This document shows positions 47,270 through 57,625 of a DNA stretch of 64,000 nucleotides, piece after piece (position 1 is the first letter of the stretch; the number at the start of each line of letters is the position of its first letter). The notes beneath the pieces are model-generated. The model was not told the origin of the DNA. It did no database searches and saw only the letters and a program-made list of their open reading frames with translations. The position numbers and the translations under genes are program-made. The stretch covers positions 248,001 to 312,000 of the forward strand of contig NZ_MRYA01000001.1 in assembly GCF_001921745.1 (NCBI RefSeq). The letters are read 5' to 3'. Source of the DNA: Psychrobacter sp. Cmf 22.2 (GTDB lineage Bacteria; Pseudomonadota; Gammaproteobacteria; Pseudomonadales; Moraxellaceae).

Positions 47270-47709
47270 ATGGCGTAATTTTTTATGTAGATGATCCAAT
47301 TTTAAAAGAACATAGTGTCACTAAAGGAGAACTATCAAATTGACGAATTCTTATAATAAACTTATGTCTATAAAATTACTGTCTTATATATCATTTAGCT
47401 GCTTTTTATAAAAGGTATGATTTTAATATCAACAACACACTCTACTATTAAAAAATTTGAACATTATTATTGATATTTAGTTGTTCATTAAATAATGAAA
47501 CTATGTTAATCTCGCACAGTTACTATAGCTAGCTAATTAGACATTGAAAATTATATAATAAATCAAATCGATTTGTATTAAGTCTGGTTTGATTATTAAT
47601 TTCAAAAGTTATTAATAGTTATAAAGCAGTACTGCTGGTTACCTATCCTTTGCTTAATAAGTTGCAAAACCATATTGAGCTTATCTCTATTTTTAAGACT
47701 GAGGTTGTT
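47270..47709. other. AT-rich region upstream of the H-NS-like gene
   Basis: This 440-base highly AT-rich non-coding stretch includes many A/T runs. Such DNA is the preferred target of H-NS proteins, so autoregulation of the gene downstream is plausible. No gene was seen. Confidence 0.45.
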
Positions 47710-48033
47710 ATGAATAAGAATAATCCAATTGATTTAGATAATCTAAATGTAGATGAGTTACGTGCTATTACAGAGAACGCACAACAACTTATCGCCAAAA
47801 AACAGCATCAGCGTCTATATGATGCATATATGCAGTTCGAAAAAATTGCAGAAGACAGTAATAGTACGATTGAAGAGATTTTGAAGGCTGGTGAAAAGCT
47901 AGAAAAAAAACGCAGTATTAAATATCGCAATACTGATAACCATCAAGAAACTTGGACTGGCCGTGGTCGTAAGCCCACATGGTTGGTGGATGCACTAGCA
48001 GCAGGTCGTGATCTAGAAGATTTTGCTGTATAA
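47710..48033 (+). CDS. H-NS family nucleoid-associated protein
   Basis: This 107-residue protein has an N-terminal helical dimerisation region and the C-terminal H-NS DNA-binding motif WTGRGRKPTWLVDAL, whose GRGRKP loop inserts into the AT-rich minor groove. I chose the ATG with GAGG five bases upstream; a longer TTG-initiated frame would add 20 residues with no such site. It probably silences AT-rich and foreign DNA. It ends near a strong terminator. Confidence 0.9.
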   Translation: MNKNNPIDLDNLNVDELRAITENAQQLIAKKQHQRLYDAYMQFEKIAEDSNSTIEEILKAGEKLEKKRSIKYRNTDNHQETWTGRGRKPTWLVDALAAGRDLEDFAV

Positions 48034-48156
48034 AATTCGCTCTAATATAACGACGTATTTATAGTAGATGTAGTTATTATATTGCATTAATTGTACGAGC
48101 TATTTATAAACGAGTTATATAATAAAGCGATAATACGTTCATTTGATTAGATTCTA

Positions 48157-48193
48157 AAAACCAGTATCTTTGTTTGAAGATACTGGTTTTTTT
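48157..48193 (+). terminator. Terminator of the H-NS-like gene
   Basis: AAAACCAGTATCTT and AAGATACTGGTTTT form a perfect 14-bp stem with a six-base loop and a T-run, about 125 bases after the stop codon. Confidence 0.85.
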
Positions 48194-48261
48194 GCTGTCA
48201 TCTATAGGTAATAGTTTGTTATCATAATATCATTTTTACCTCCAAGAAGAGTAATCTAACT

Positions 48262-49059
48262 GTGTCCAAAGCATCTGCTTCGTCTCATAAGCGTCCCCGT
48301 AAGCTGTGGTGGCTGGTTGGATTTGTTTTTTTTGCTCTGTTTGCGTTATTGCAAATGCCAGCATCTTGGGTCGTTGAGAAGTACGCACCTGACTCGATCT
48401 ATATACAACATGTCTCAGGTAATCTGTGGCAAGGTTCAGCAATCTGGCAGTTACCAGTAGCGACTGTTCCATTGACGGGATCGGCCGAATGGTCTTGGCA
48501 GCCATGGCAATTGTTATTGGGTAAGATAGGCGCTAATGTCAAAATTACTACCGGGCAAACCCGTCTTGATGGGCAAGTCAATATAGGACGAAATTCTTGG
48601 CAGGTTGATGATATGAGCGGTAAAATCGCTTCTGACACGCTATCTAGTGTGGTTGATTGGCAACTGCCAAATACACCTGTTCAAGTAAATGCCGTCTCAT
48701 TGCAACGCCAATCAGGCTCAAAAGTGACTGGCTTTACGACAGCAGATGGTCAGCTCACATGGGTGGGCGGTGAAGTTGGTTATCCAAGTGGGGGCAAAGT
48801 GTTTTATATCACGATGCCAGCGACCCGTGCTGAGTTAAATACAGAACAAAAAAACGATAAAAACTTGCTGCATATCAATTTATTAGACAAACAAGATAAG
48901 CGTTTGGGTGATTTATATCTTGATGGTGATAACATGCTAGATGTCAGCTTAACGCAGCGATTGTTAGAAAATATGCCCGAATATCAAGGTCAAGCACCGA
49001 AAGACACACCGGTAGTAAGTGTTCGCCAACCACTGCTGACAGGCTTAGGGGCGCGTTAA
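48262..49059 (+). CDS. gspN: Type II secretion system protein N
   Basis: This 265-residue inner-membrane protein has one N-terminal helix (about residues 15-32) and a periplasmic beta-rich domain with the family segment HVSGNLWQGSAIW. It matches GspN of T2SS. The start is GTG with AAGAAGAG upstream. It is the first of three contiguous genes, gspN-gspC-gspD; its stop abuts the gspC start codon directly. Confidence 0.9.
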   Translation: MSKASASSHKRPRKLWWLVGFVFFALFALLQMPASWVVEKYAPDSIYIQHVSGNLWQGSAIWQLPVATVPLTGSAEWSWQPWQLLLGKIGANVKITTGQTRLDGQVNIGRNSWQVDDMSGKIASDTLSSVVDWQLPNTPVQVNAVSLQRQSGSKVTGFTTADGQLTWVGGEVGYPSGGKVFYITMPATRAELNTEQKNDKNLLHINLLDKQDKRLGDLYLDGDNMLDVSLTQRLLENMPEYQGQAPKDTPVVSVRQPLLTGLGAR

Positions 49060-50028
49060 ATGACGAGTATTCCAGCACGCCTAAAACCAGTGATAGACAA
49101 CCTAAATAGGTTCTCAGTATGGTTGTTATTATTAGCGACTGGCTGGTTGGCTTGGACAATCGCACGTTTATTGTGGCTTATACTAGCGCCGCCGACAGCA
49201 CCTGCACTGCAAATGCAGACATTGCAGAGTAATCCCGCATCTAATGCGGACACCAGTAGTTTGTTTGCGATATTCGCCGATCCCGAACCGGTAACTGCAG
49301 CTCCAAAGCCGCCACCTAATGTAAATTTAAAAGGGGTGCTATTGGCGATACCAGAGAGTCTGTCATCAGCATTGTTAGATGTAGAGGGTGAAGTCAAAAA
49401 CTACCGTATCAATGAGAGCTTACAAGATAGTGGCTACGTGCTGGTTGCTGTCGATTGGAACGCTGTCGTTATCGCTGATGCTAGTGGTAGGGAGACAGTC
49501 ATTAGCATGGCGGACTCTATGCCACTTGATCAAAGCGATATGGCAGCAGGGAATGTGAGCAATCAGCGCTTGCCAAGTAATGAACCAGTTGATGATTTGC
49601 AACCAATGCCATTACCTAATGCCATGTCTAATGACAATGTTGTCAATGCGGCTACTAGCTCCAATGATGGCTCTGACATCGACTCTACAGACAGTGACTC
49701 TACGAATAATAACAATGGAACAGGCAACTCAAGCTCTACCATTGATGAAGCTGTCACTGCATTACAAGACAGTCCAGCCAGTTATTTGAGTCGTATGGGA
49801 GTTATGGCTGCTGGTGAAGGTTATCAAGTCACCGCTGCAATGCCAGCCGGAATACGCAATCGACTGGGGCTCGAGCCGGGCGATCGAGTACTTAAGGTAA
49901 ATGGCCAAAACATCGGTAGCGATCCTACACAAGACGCTGGTTTGTTGAAGCAAGTACAGCAATCAGGTGAAGCTCAGATTGAAGTAAAACGTGGAGAGCA
50001 AGTGATTACGATTCGTCAGCAGTTCTAA
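49060..50028 (+). CDS. gspC: Type II secretion system protein C
   Basis: This 322-residue protein links the inner-membrane platform to the secretin. One membrane helix (about residues 22-45) precedes the periplasmic HR domain (LFAIFADPEP, then VNLKGVLLAIPESLSSALLD). A Ser/Asn/Asp-rich linker of about 60 residues follows, and then a C-terminal PDZ domain (about 250-320) with MPAGIRNRLGLEPGDRVLKVN. Its ATG immediately follows the gspN TAA, suggesting coupled translation. Confidence 0.92.
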   Translation: MTSIPARLKPVIDNLNRFSVWLLLLATGWLAWTIARLLWLILAPPTAPALQMQTLQSNPASNADTSSLFAIFADPEPVTAAPKPPPNVNLKGVLLAIPESLSSALLDVEGEVKNYRINESLQDSGYVLVAVDWNAVVIADASGRETVISMADSMPLDQSDMAAGNVSNQRLPSNEPVDDLQPMPLPNAMSNDNVVNAATSSNDGSDIDSTDSDSTNNNNGTGNSSSTIDEAVTALQDSPASYLSRMGVMAAGEGYQVTAAMPAGIRNRLGLEPGDRVLKVNGQNIGSDPTQDAGLLKQVQQSGEAQIEVKRGEQVITIRQQF

Positions 50029-50160
50029 AAGATCTAATTGTGTTTAAATAACGCTGTTTGATCAAACCACTACTATCTTGACCATATAACAATATTGTTA
50101 GCGCTATCTTAGCAACGTTTCAGTTTACACTGAGTGATATCACAATGGGTAATTATAACC

Positions 50161-52419
50161 ATGATAAGTTTTTATAAATTTTCAGTAACGCCTCTACGCC
50201 ATTCATTGCAGCGTCTGCTGTATATATGTCGGCCATTGTGTTTAGCACTGCCGTTATGGGCTGCAACGTTTGGGTTTGCCAGTGCCGAAAGCTGGAAGGT
50301 AAACCTGCAAGATGCAGACATTAAAGCCTTTATTAACGAAGTGGCAACGATTACCGATCAAAACTTTGTCCTTGATCCGCGCATCAATGGCAATGTCACC
50401 GTAATATCTAATAAAGCCTTGTCTCGTGATGAGATTTATCAGCTGTTTTTGAGTGTCATGCAGGTCAATGGCATTGCAGCGATCGATTCAGGAACGACGA
50501 TTAAGCTCGTTCCTGATAACGTCGCAAAGCAGTCGGGTGTCGAAGTCGATCTGCGAGGGGATAGTGTGGGTGAAGCCTTGGCAACTCGCGTTATTTATTT
50601 GACCAATACACAAGCAGCAGAAGTACTGGGCGTTATTCGGCCGCTAATGCCGCAATCTGCCCATGCTGCTGCTGTGCCTGGAGTCAATGCGCTGGTATTG
50701 TCAGATCGCGCTGACAGCTTAAATCAATTAACTACCCTAATTCGCGATTTGGATAACAATGTAAATGATAGTTTGCAAGTCATACCACTGCGCCATGTAG
50801 ACGCTGAGCGTATGATGGATCTTATCAGTGCTTTAGTTTTAAATACAGGAGGTCAGGCACAAGGAGGCGGCAATCAGCTCAAAGTGATCGCTGATACTTC
50901 TAGTGATAGACTGCTGGTTAAGGGCAGTCCTGAAATGATTGCTAAAGTGCAAGAAATGGTCAATCAGCTTGATACAACGCCTTCGCGTCGCTTAAGCGGC
51001 TTGCGAGTCTTTCGCTTAAAATATGCAAGTGCTGGTCATATCGCCGAGATGTTACGCGGCTTACTTGCCAACCAGTCTATTAATAGTACGGGAGCGACAT
51101 CGACTTTAGAGTCAGCTTCACTAAATAGTGCCAGCAGTACAGGTAGTGCATTGGGGAGTAATACCAACGATACACTCAATAATAATGGCTCCACTGGCAG
51201 TAATAACTTGACCTCAGATTCTGCGAGCAGCTCAGGCGGGGCAGGCGCGAGCAACGGTGGTCGGCAATTTAGCATTATCGCTGATGAAACGCAAAACTCA
51301 GTTATTGTCAATGCAGATCCCGAGCTTATGTTTGAGATTGAATCAGCTGTTAATCAGTTGGATAATCGCCGTGCGCAAGTACTTATTCAAGCTGCTATCG
51401 TTGAGGTCTCAGGCGATGATGCCGCCCAACTCGGTGTACAATGGGCACTTGGCAATGCAAACAGTGGCTATGGAGTAGTGAATTTCAATAACGTTGGTGC
51501 CAGCGCTGCATCATTAGCAGGCGCAGTATTGTCTGGAGGCGCATCAGGCATTAGCTCTGCGGCAGGCTCTATTGCCGGCGCGTTACTTGGTATTGGGGAT
51601 AGTAGTACAGACAGTAATGGTAATACACAGTTTTATGGCGCTATCTTGCAAGCGTTAGATTCCTCTACTAGCGCGAACTTGTTATCTATGCCCTCTATTT
51701 TGACTTTGGACAATGAGAAGGCCAGCATTTTGGTGGGCCAAAACGTACCATTTGTAACGGGATCTTATACCACTAGTGGCAACTCATCTGAAAATCCATT
51801 CCAAACTATTGATCGTCAAGACATCGGTATCAATCTCAATGTTATTCCACACATTGGTGACAACGGCACGGTACGTTTGGAGGTCTCGCAAGAGGTCTCC
51901 TCGGTCGTACCTAGTAGTGTTGGTAACGCTAGTGGATTGATTACCAATAAAAGCTTAATCAATACTACTATTCTAGCGGATGATCAACAGACCATCGCGC
52001 TTGGTGGTTTGATGCGTGACAACACGACCAGCAATCAACAAAAAGTCCCGGGTCTAGGTAATGTACCTATTATCGGACGATTATTTCGCTCTGATAGTGA
52101 TAGCACTCAAAAGAGTAACTTAATTATATTTTTACAACCGACTATTTTGCGTGATGGCGGAGCGGTCGCTAGTGTCACTGAGCGTAAATACAATCAAATG
52201 CGCGTACTACAGTTGGTCATCGATAAGAATGGAACGATCAAACAGCTACCTCTTAGCGGTACTGAGGGCTGGGATGGTAAGGTTGATGCTGATTATGAGT
52301 TGATGCCATTGAACCCGCTTGTACCTAAGCGCGATCAAAAGTCAAAACCGACAGCGCAAGGGTTTACTAAGGTAGATGACACAAATGCAGGCATTACGAC
52401 ATATCCGTTAAAGCGTTAA
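50161..52419 (+). CDS. gspD: Type II secretion system secretin
   Basis: This roughly 750-residue outer-membrane secretin has a long signal peptide ending FGFASA. Then come the N0 domain (VNLQDADIKAFINEVATIT), N1-N3 domains and the C-terminal secretin gate (VPVIGRLF-like GNVPIIGRLF and the IIFLQPTIL end). A Ser/Asn/Gly-rich insertion of about 60 residues sits in N3. The ATG at 50161 was preferred over an in-frame GTG at 50134; neither has a strong ribosome site. The remaining gsp genes are not in this window. Confidence 0.94.
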   Translation: MISFYKFSVTPLRHSLQRLLYICRPLCLALPLWAATFGFASAESWKVNLQDADIKAFINEVATITDQNFVLDPRINGNVTVISNKALSRDEIYQLFLSVMQVNGIAAIDSGTTIKLVPDNVAKQSGVEVDLRGDSVGEALATRVIYLTNTQAAEVLGVIRPLMPQSAHAAAVPGVNALVLSDRADSLNQLTTLIRDLDNNVNDSLQVIPLRHVDAERMMDLISALVLNTGGQAQGGGNQLKVIADTSSDRLLVKGSPEMIAKVQEMVNQLDTTPSRRLSGLRVFRLKYASAGHIAEMLRGLLANQSINSTGATSTLESASLNSASSTGSALGSNTNDTLNNNGSTGSNNLTSDSASSSGGAGASNGGRQFSIIADETQNSVIVNADPELMFEIESAVNQLDNRRAQVLIQAAIVEVSGDDAAQLGVQWALGNANSGYGVVNFNNVGASAASLAGAVLSGGASGISSAAGSIAGALLGIGDSSTDSNGNTQFYGAILQALDSSTSANLLSMPSILTLDNEKASILVGQNVPFVTGSYTTSGNSSENPFQTIDRQDIGINLNVIPHIGDNGTVRLEVSQEVSSVVPSSVGNASGLITNKSLINTTILADDQQTIALGGLMRDNTTSNQQKVPGLGNVPIIGRLFRSDSDSTQKSNLIIFLQPTILRDGGAVASVTERKYNQMRVLQLVIDKNGTIKQLPLSGTEGWDGKVDADYELMPLNPLVPKRDQKSKPTAQGFTKVDDTNAGITTYPLKR

Positions 52420-52424
52420 AATAT

Positions 52425-52454
52425 AGCCGTTTAAGCTCGTTTTTCGGCTTTTTT
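52425..52454 (+). terminator. Possible terminator of gspD
   Basis: AGCCG and CGGCT pair around a long loop and are followed by a T-run, just after the gspD stop. The stem is short. Confidence 0.4.
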
Positions 52455-52496
52455 AAACTATGATGGGGAATCATAACAAAGGCGGGAGCAAAGACG

Positions 52497-52691
52497 ATGA
52501 ATAAACAAAAATGGCTAACATTAAGTATTGTTGGCATGGCCCTATTGCTGCTACCAAGACGTAGCAGCTGGCAGCAAAATTCACACACTAAAAACTTATC
52601 AGAAAAAGGCACTTCAAAAAAAGACAACTCGAAAACTACCAGTCCTCAGCAGACAGACCTGCAACATCAAAATTGTGACAAGAATAAATAA
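52497..52691 (+). CDS. Small hypothetical secreted or membrane peptide
   Basis: This 64-residue frame starts at an ATG with GGGAG eight bases upstream. The product opens like a signal or anchor (MNKQKWLTLSIVGMALLLLP) and continues as a basic, Ser/Thr/Gln/Lys-rich tail. No lipobox or family is seen. It lies in the gap between gspD and the TatD gene. It may be real, but nothing except the ribosome site and the hydrophobic start supports it. Confidence 0.4.
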   Translation: MNKQKWLTLSIVGMALLLLPRRSSWQQNSHTKNLSEKGTSKKDNSKTTSPQQTDLQHQNCDKNK

Positions 52692-52900
52692 ACTGTTAAG
52701 AAACAGCTTTTATACTGGCGCACTAAACTCCATACAGTAGAATCAATACAAAAAATCTTAGCTACTTAATAACTCGGTATCAATACATAGATACAGAGTT
52801 GCTAAACATTTAAAAATTAAAATACTCTATCCTCATAATCATCTAACTGCTTATTTAGCACTTACTAACCGACTATTAAAATCAACGATAAAGGCGGATT

Positions 52901-53926
52901 ATGATTCATACAGATTCTCATTCAGCGCTAAACCATACCCCACTACCTGCCATTTATCCCCTGATTGATACACATACTCATTTTGATGCGCCAGTCTTTG
53001 ATAACGATAGACAATCACAGGCGCAGCAGGCTTATGCGCAGGGTGTTCGGCATTTGGTATTGGTTGGTTATTTACAGCGATATTTTTCTAGGCTCTATGA
53101 GACGCAGCAGGCAATCGAGCAGATGCATCTATCTAAGGATAAGGATAGAACTGATCGTAGAGATGTGTATCCTGTAGCCCACATTGCGCTTGGTTTACAT
53201 CCTTTTTATATTGAACACCATACCGACGCGCATCTATCTAGTATGGCGCAAATGGTACAAGAGCAGCGCCCACTGGCAATTGGTGAGATAGGGTTGGATA
53301 CTTATACTGATGCTATGAAGCAACCTGAGGTTTTTGCTAAACAAGAGCGTTTTTTTAAAGCGCAACTGGACATTGCTGTGCGACATAAGCTTCCTGTCAT
53401 GCTGCACATTCGTAAGGCTCATGCAGAGGCATTGGCGTTATTAAAGGCACATAGCTATGATGCGCATAAACTTGGTGGTATTGCCCATAGCTTTAGTGGC
53501 GGCGAGCAAGAAGCCAAAGCCTTTGTCAAACTAGGCTTTAAGCTTGGTGTGACCGGACAAATCACCAATCATAACGCTAAAAAGCTACGCCGTGCTATCA
53601 AAGCTGCCGTTGACAGTTACGGCATAGAGTGTTTGGTCTTAGAGACTGATTGTCCTGATATGATGCCTATTATGTGCAAAAAAGCAGTAGACAATCAATC
53701 AACCAGCCAATTAGATAGTCAATCAGCCAATCAATCAGCAACGGGACAAAGTCCAGATAACGAATGGCAAAGTACAGATGGACACAATCGTAATGTACCT
53801 GCCAATCTACCTTGGGTGTTAAAAGGACTTAGTGAGTTGCTTGAAGTGGAGCCAAAAGTGCTCGCACCTCAACTGTGGCAAAATAGTTGCAATGCCTTGC
53901 AAACTTCTTGGCTTTGCCCTACATAA
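52901..53926 (+). CDS. TatD family metal-dependent hydrolase
   Basis: This 341-residue TIM-barrel hydrolase is of the TatD/YjjV type (nuclease or deoxyribonuclease-like). Metal-site motifs are IDTHTHFDAPVF near residue 23, AIGEIGLD, MLHIRKAH, GIAHSFSGGEQEAKAF and LVLETDCPDMMP. A Ser/Gln/Asn-rich insertion of about 40 residues follows the last motif. ATG follows AAAGGCGG. YjjV-like is the best fit within the family. Confidence 0.9.
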   Translation: MIHTDSHSALNHTPLPAIYPLIDTHTHFDAPVFDNDRQSQAQQAYAQGVRHLVLVGYLQRYFSRLYETQQAIEQMHLSKDKDRTDRRDVYPVAHIALGLHPFYIEHHTDAHLSSMAQMVQEQRPLAIGEIGLDTYTDAMKQPEVFAKQERFFKAQLDIAVRHKLPVMLHIRKAHAEALALLKAHSYDAHKLGGIAHSFSGGEQEAKAFVKLGFKLGVTGQITNHNAKKLRRAIKAAVDSYGIECLVLETDCPDMMPIMCKKAVDNQSTSQLDSQSANQSATGQSPDNEWQSTDGHNRNVPANLPWVLKGLSELLEVEPKVLAPQLWQNSCNALQTSWLCPT

Positions 53927-54008
53927 AGCATTAGTAATTATAAAACATCAGCATTTTTAAAAGACTATTAACCCTAGTGTTATCAATTATAAGAGCTTGT
54001 TAGTCATT

Positions 54009-54908
54009 ATGAATCAACAATCACAATCTACAAAAACTAAGCTTCAGTCGGTTATTATTGAGTCAACTTTAGAACATGGCACATTAAATGCAACAACTCA
54101 TACAGTAAGCGATACCGCCGATGCGAATTCACAATACGAGCGGCGCTTTCAAGGAACGCAGACATTATACGGTATGGCAGCATTTGATGTCTTTGCTGCA
54201 GCGCATGTTTACGTTATTGGGGTAGGTGGCGTAGGCTCTTGGGCTGCTGAAGCATTAGCACGTACTGCAGTAGGCAATATTACGCTAATCGACTTAGATG
54301 TATTGGTAGCCTCCAATGTCAATCGGCAGCTACCTGCGCTTGATAGTACGTTTGGGCAGAGCAAGATAGCAGCGCTAGGCGCGCGTTTGCAAGAGATTAA
54401 CCCAAAACTTAATCTGCACTTGGTAGATGACTTTTTGACTGCTGAGAATGTCGCTACACTACTACCCAGTCGTAGTGAGGCAAAAGCTGCCGCAGCTGAG
54501 CGAAAGCCGATTGTTATTTTAGACTGTGTGGATGATATGAGTGCCAAACTCGCTATTGCATTACATTGCCGTTTTAACAAGCTAAAGCTCGTTTGTGCTG
54601 GTGGAGCAGGAGGGAAGATAGATCCTTCTCAGATTGCAGTCAGCGATTTAAAGGACAGCTATCAAGATCCGTTACTAGCACGTTTGCGTAACAAACTGCG
54701 CCATGAAAAAGGCATCAATAGTGCCCTAAAAGATAAATTCGGTATCAGATGTGTGTATTCAACTGAGCCGCCGCGTATAGACAAAAGCTGTCAGGCAGGA
54801 GGGTTACAATGCGGGGGTTATGGCTCTGCAGTTGCGGTAACCTCTGTAGTGGCAATGATTATGGTCAGCGAGGCGTTACAAATGCTGAGTAAGCAAGCTG
54901 GCGTCTGA
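54009..54908 (+). CDS. tcdA: tRNA threonylcarbamoyladenosine dehydratase
   Basis: This 299-residue E1-like enzyme (formerly CsdL/YgdL) cyclises t6A37 to ct6A. The ATP-binding Rossmann motif is [21 protein letters not shown], followed by LIDLD and NVNRQLPAL. The C-terminal segment [17 protein letters not shown] is typical. A TTG four codons earlier is possible, but its spacing to AAGAG is too short. It functionally follows TsaB's pathway, which is encoded elsewhere in the window. Confidence 0.92.
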   Translation: MNQQSQSTKTKLQSVIIESTLEHGTLNATTHTVSDTADANSQYERRFQGTQTLYGMAAFDVFAAAHVYVIGVGGVGSWAAEALARTAVGNITLIDLDVLVASNVNRQLPALDSTFGQSKIAALGARLQEINPKLNLHLVDDFLTAENVATLLPSRSEAKAAAAERKPIVILDCVDDMSAKLAIALHCRFNKLKLVCAGGAGGKIDPSQIAVSDLKDSYQDPLLARLRNKLRHEKGINSALKDKFGIRCVYSTEPPRIDKSCQAGGLQCGGYGSAVAVTSVVAMIMVSEALQMLSKQAGV

Positions 54909-54939
54909 CCCATTACTTCCTATTAAATTGGAGACAGTT

Positions 54940-56709
54940 TTGTCGATTCATACTTATCCGCTAGCGCTAGATGAGCATTTACGTATCGCTAAGCTACATG
55001 AATACGACGTGCTTAATACTTGTAATGAGCCTGCATTTTCACGTTTGACTGAGCTTGTAAAATTGTTCTTTGATGTGCCCATGGTGGCTATTACGTTTAT
55101 GGATGAACATGTACAGTATCTAAAATCCCCGCATGGATTTGGTGATCTGTGTACCACTAAGCGTGGCGTGGCGATTTGTAATTACACGGTATTATCTAAT
55201 AGCGTCTTCACTATACCAGATCTATCTCTTGATGAGCGTTTCGTCGATAATCCATTAGTGACAGAGGATCCTCATCTACGCTTTTATGCAGGGGCACCGA
55301 TTACCCTAAAGGAAGATAATAAGACCTATCATTTAGGCTCACTTTGTTTGTTCGATACCAAGCCTGATCATACATTTGACGATGATAAGGCTAGACTGCT
55401 CATACAGTTCGCTGAGATGGCAGCAGATGCGTTGCAGTTGCAAAAGAATCAACGCCGAGCCAAACATGCCAATCAGATGAAATCTGAGTTTTTGGCAAAT
55501 ATGAGCCATGAGATACGCACTCCGATGAACGGTATCATTGGTATGGTTGAGATGCTCGACGATACTGACTTGAATGTCGAGCAAAGAGTTTATGTAGACA
55601 ATATAAAAATATCGACAGAGCATTTGCTTGCAATTATCAATGGCATCCTAGACTTATCTAAAGTTGAGTCGGGCAAGATGACTGTTGATGCCATACCTAT
55701 GGACTTATCGTTGTTATGTGATGAAGTCGTCAATTTATTTGCAGTCAAAGCTCGTCAGCGTGGACTCACACTGGATTATAATTACAGCGAAAAACTGTCT
55801 CCTTATATGCAGGGAGATCCAGTAAGACTAAAACAGATTTTGGCTAATCTAGTCAATAATGCGATTAAGTTCACTCGTGAAGGTGGGCATGTCAGTATTG
55901 ATGTCGCTCATGCACCGCATTGTAAGGAGAATGAGTGCAAAAGTTTGGGCGTAAAAACTGACGAGATAATCTGTCATGATATGACTGTTTGTATTGATAT
56001 CAAAGATACAGGTGTTGGCATTAAACCTGAGTCATTAGATGCTATTTTTGACGCTTACAATCAAGCAGACAAATCTACCCACCGCTTATACGGTGGTACG
56101 GGACTGGGTCTGTCTGTTTGTAAGTCTTTGGTCAATTTAATGGGCGGTCATATTTGGGCAAACAGTGTAGTGGGTGAGGGGACTACGTTTAAAGTATTGT
56201 TGCCTCTAAGAGCTATCAGTCAAGCAAAGTATGATGACTGGCAACGCTCGAACACTATGGAAGTTAAGCCCAGTTCTCAGTATTCTGGTCATATACTGTT
56301 GGTCGAAGATGATAATGTTAACGCCATGATTGCCAAAAAAGCATTATGTAATAACGGTCACAAGGTCACCCATGTCACTGATGGACAAAAAGCCATAGAT
56401 CAGTTCTCAGCACACCCGCAGCGCTTTGATGTGATACTGATGGATCATCACATGCCGATTATGGATGGGATGCAAGCAACGATCAAGCTACATGAGATTT
56501 ATGACCCAGCATCACTACCACCAATTATTGCACTAACGGCAAATGCTATGGATGGCGAGCGCGAAAAATATCTGAAAGTTGGCATGCAAGACTACTGCAC
56601 CAAACCTTTTAAAAAAGAACAACTCAATGCGCTGGTACAGTACTGGCTCATGCATCAACAAGCAACAAAGAAAAAGGACGATAGCAGAAACCTGAAGGAG
56701 TTATCATGA
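54940..56709 (+). CDS. Hybrid sensor histidine kinase (GAF-HisKA-HATPase-REC)
   Basis: This 589-residue cytoplasmic protein has no membrane segment. A GAF domain (about residues 20-165) is followed by a HisKA box [16 protein letters not shown] (His at about 190). HATPase motifs are [10 protein letters not shown] (N box), DTGVGIK (G1) and [14 protein letters not shown] (G2). A C-terminal receiver has phospho-Asp at about 502 in LMDHHMP. The TTG at 54940 has GGAG six bases upstream and fits better than the TTG at 54928. No separate response regulator or phosphotransfer gene is adjacent. Confidence 0.9.
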   Translation: MSIHTYPLALDEHLRIAKLHEYDVLNTCNEPAFSRLTELVKLFFDVPMVAITFMDEHVQYLKSPHGFGDLCTTKRGVAICNYTVLSNSVFTIPDLSLDERFVDNPLVTEDPHLRFYAGAPITLKEDNKTYHLGSLCLFDTKPDHTFDDDKARLLIQFAEMAADALQLQKNQRRAKHANQMKSEFLANMSHEIRTPMNGIIGMVEMLDDTDLNVEQRVYVDNIKISTEHLLAIINGILDLSKVESGKMTVDAIPMDLSLLCDEVVNLFAVKARQRGLTLDYNYSEKLSPYMQGDPVRLKQILANLVNNAIKFTREGGHVSIDVAHAPHCKENECKSLGVKTDEIICHDMTVCIDIKDTGVGIKPESLDAIFDAYNQADKSTHRLYGGTGLGLSVCKSLVNLMGGHIWANSVVGEGTTFKVLLPLRAISQAKYDDWQRSNTMEVKPSSQYSGHILLVEDDNVNAMIAKKALCNNGHKVTHVTDGQKAIDQFSAHPQRFDVILMDHHMPIMDGMQATIKLHEIYDPASLPPIIALTANAMDGEREKYLKVGMQDYCTKPFKKEQLNALVQYWLMHQQATKKKDDSRNLKELS

Positions 56710-56766
56710 CAGATAGTTGCTGGTATTGGAGACCTAATAGCTAGTAAGTAGCTAATAGCAACAACT

Positions 56767-56807
56767 AAAAAAGCTCAACCATTGTAACAATGGTTGAGCT
56801 TTTTTTA
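56767..56807. terminator. Bidirectional terminator between histidine kinase gene and efp
   Basis: A perfect 18-bp stem AAAAAAGCTCAACCATTG with a three-base TAA loop has A/T runs at both ends. It serves both convergent genes. Confidence 0.93.
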
Positions 56808-56818
56808 TGAGTCTAACG

Positions 56819-57394
56819 TTATTGGCTAACTCGGGTTTGATAGTCGCCTGTGCGCGTATCAACGCGGACGATTTCACCTTGCTGTACAAACAGAGGTACA
56901 CGTACGACCGCACCCGTCTCTAAAGTCGCAGGTTTACCGCCGCCACCTGAGGTGTCACCGCGTACACCAGGATCGGTTTCAGTAATTTGCAATTCAACGA
57001 AGTTTGGCGGTGTGACTGATAACGGCACACCATTGAACAAGGTAATCACACAAAGCTCGTTGCTGTTGTCTTTAAGCCACTTTGGTGCATCGCCAACGGC
57101 TGATTTGTCCGCTTGTAACTGCTCAAAGCTTTCTGGATGCATAAAATGCCAAAACTCACCATCGTTGTATAGATAGTTCATTTCAGTGTCTAATACGTCA
57201 GCAGCTTCTAAGCTATCACCTGATTTAAACGTTTGCTCGAGTACTTTACCACTACGAAGGTTGCGCAATCTAACGCGGTTAAAGGCTTGGCCTTTACCAG
57301 GTTTGACAAACTCGTTTTCAAGAATGGCACAAGGGTTGCCATCAAGCATGACTTTTAAACCGGCTTTAAATTCATTGGTAGAAAAACTTGCCAC
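56819..57394 (-). CDS. efp: Elongation factor P
   Basis: This 191-residue three-domain translation factor rescues ribosomes stalled at polyproline. The loop that is post-translationally modified reads VKPGKGQAF, with Lys34 in the E. coli position for beta-lysylation. Later family features are an [15 protein letters not shown] segment and a C-terminal [20 protein letters not shown]. Length is standard. epmB, which supplies (R)-beta-lysine, lies divergently upstream, supporting the EpmA/EpmB modification route. Confidence 0.97.
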   Translation of the reverse strand: MASFSTNEFKAGLKVMLDGNPCAILENEFVKPGKGQAFNRVRLRNLRSGKVLEQTFKSGDSLEAADVLDTEMNYLYNDGEFWHFMHPESFEQLQADKSAVGDAPKWLKDNSNELCVITLFNGVPLSVTPPNFVELQITETDPGVRGDTSGGGGKPATLETGAVVRVPLFVQQGEIVRVDTRTGDYQTRVSQ

Positions 57395-57625
57395 AAGAGA
57401 CTCCTAAGGGTTGTAGTAATTATACTGATAGGTTACTGATTAATTATCAGCGCGTCGCCAAACCTGACATGATGATACTGATGCTCAAATACCCATCATA
57501 TGAGCCAAAGTCTATGGATGGCAAGGGTAAATAGGTATAAACCATGATGTTTGCTTGGCATGCTTTGATAGTGCGCTGATTTACAGCGTATAATGTCGGT
57601 TTTTAGGCACACGCATTAGGTTGTC

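Noticed and set aside
52528..52740. A 70-residue frame overlapping the small peptide after gspD
   Set aside because: It is in a different frame, has no ribosome site, and overlaps the better-supported frame at 52497.
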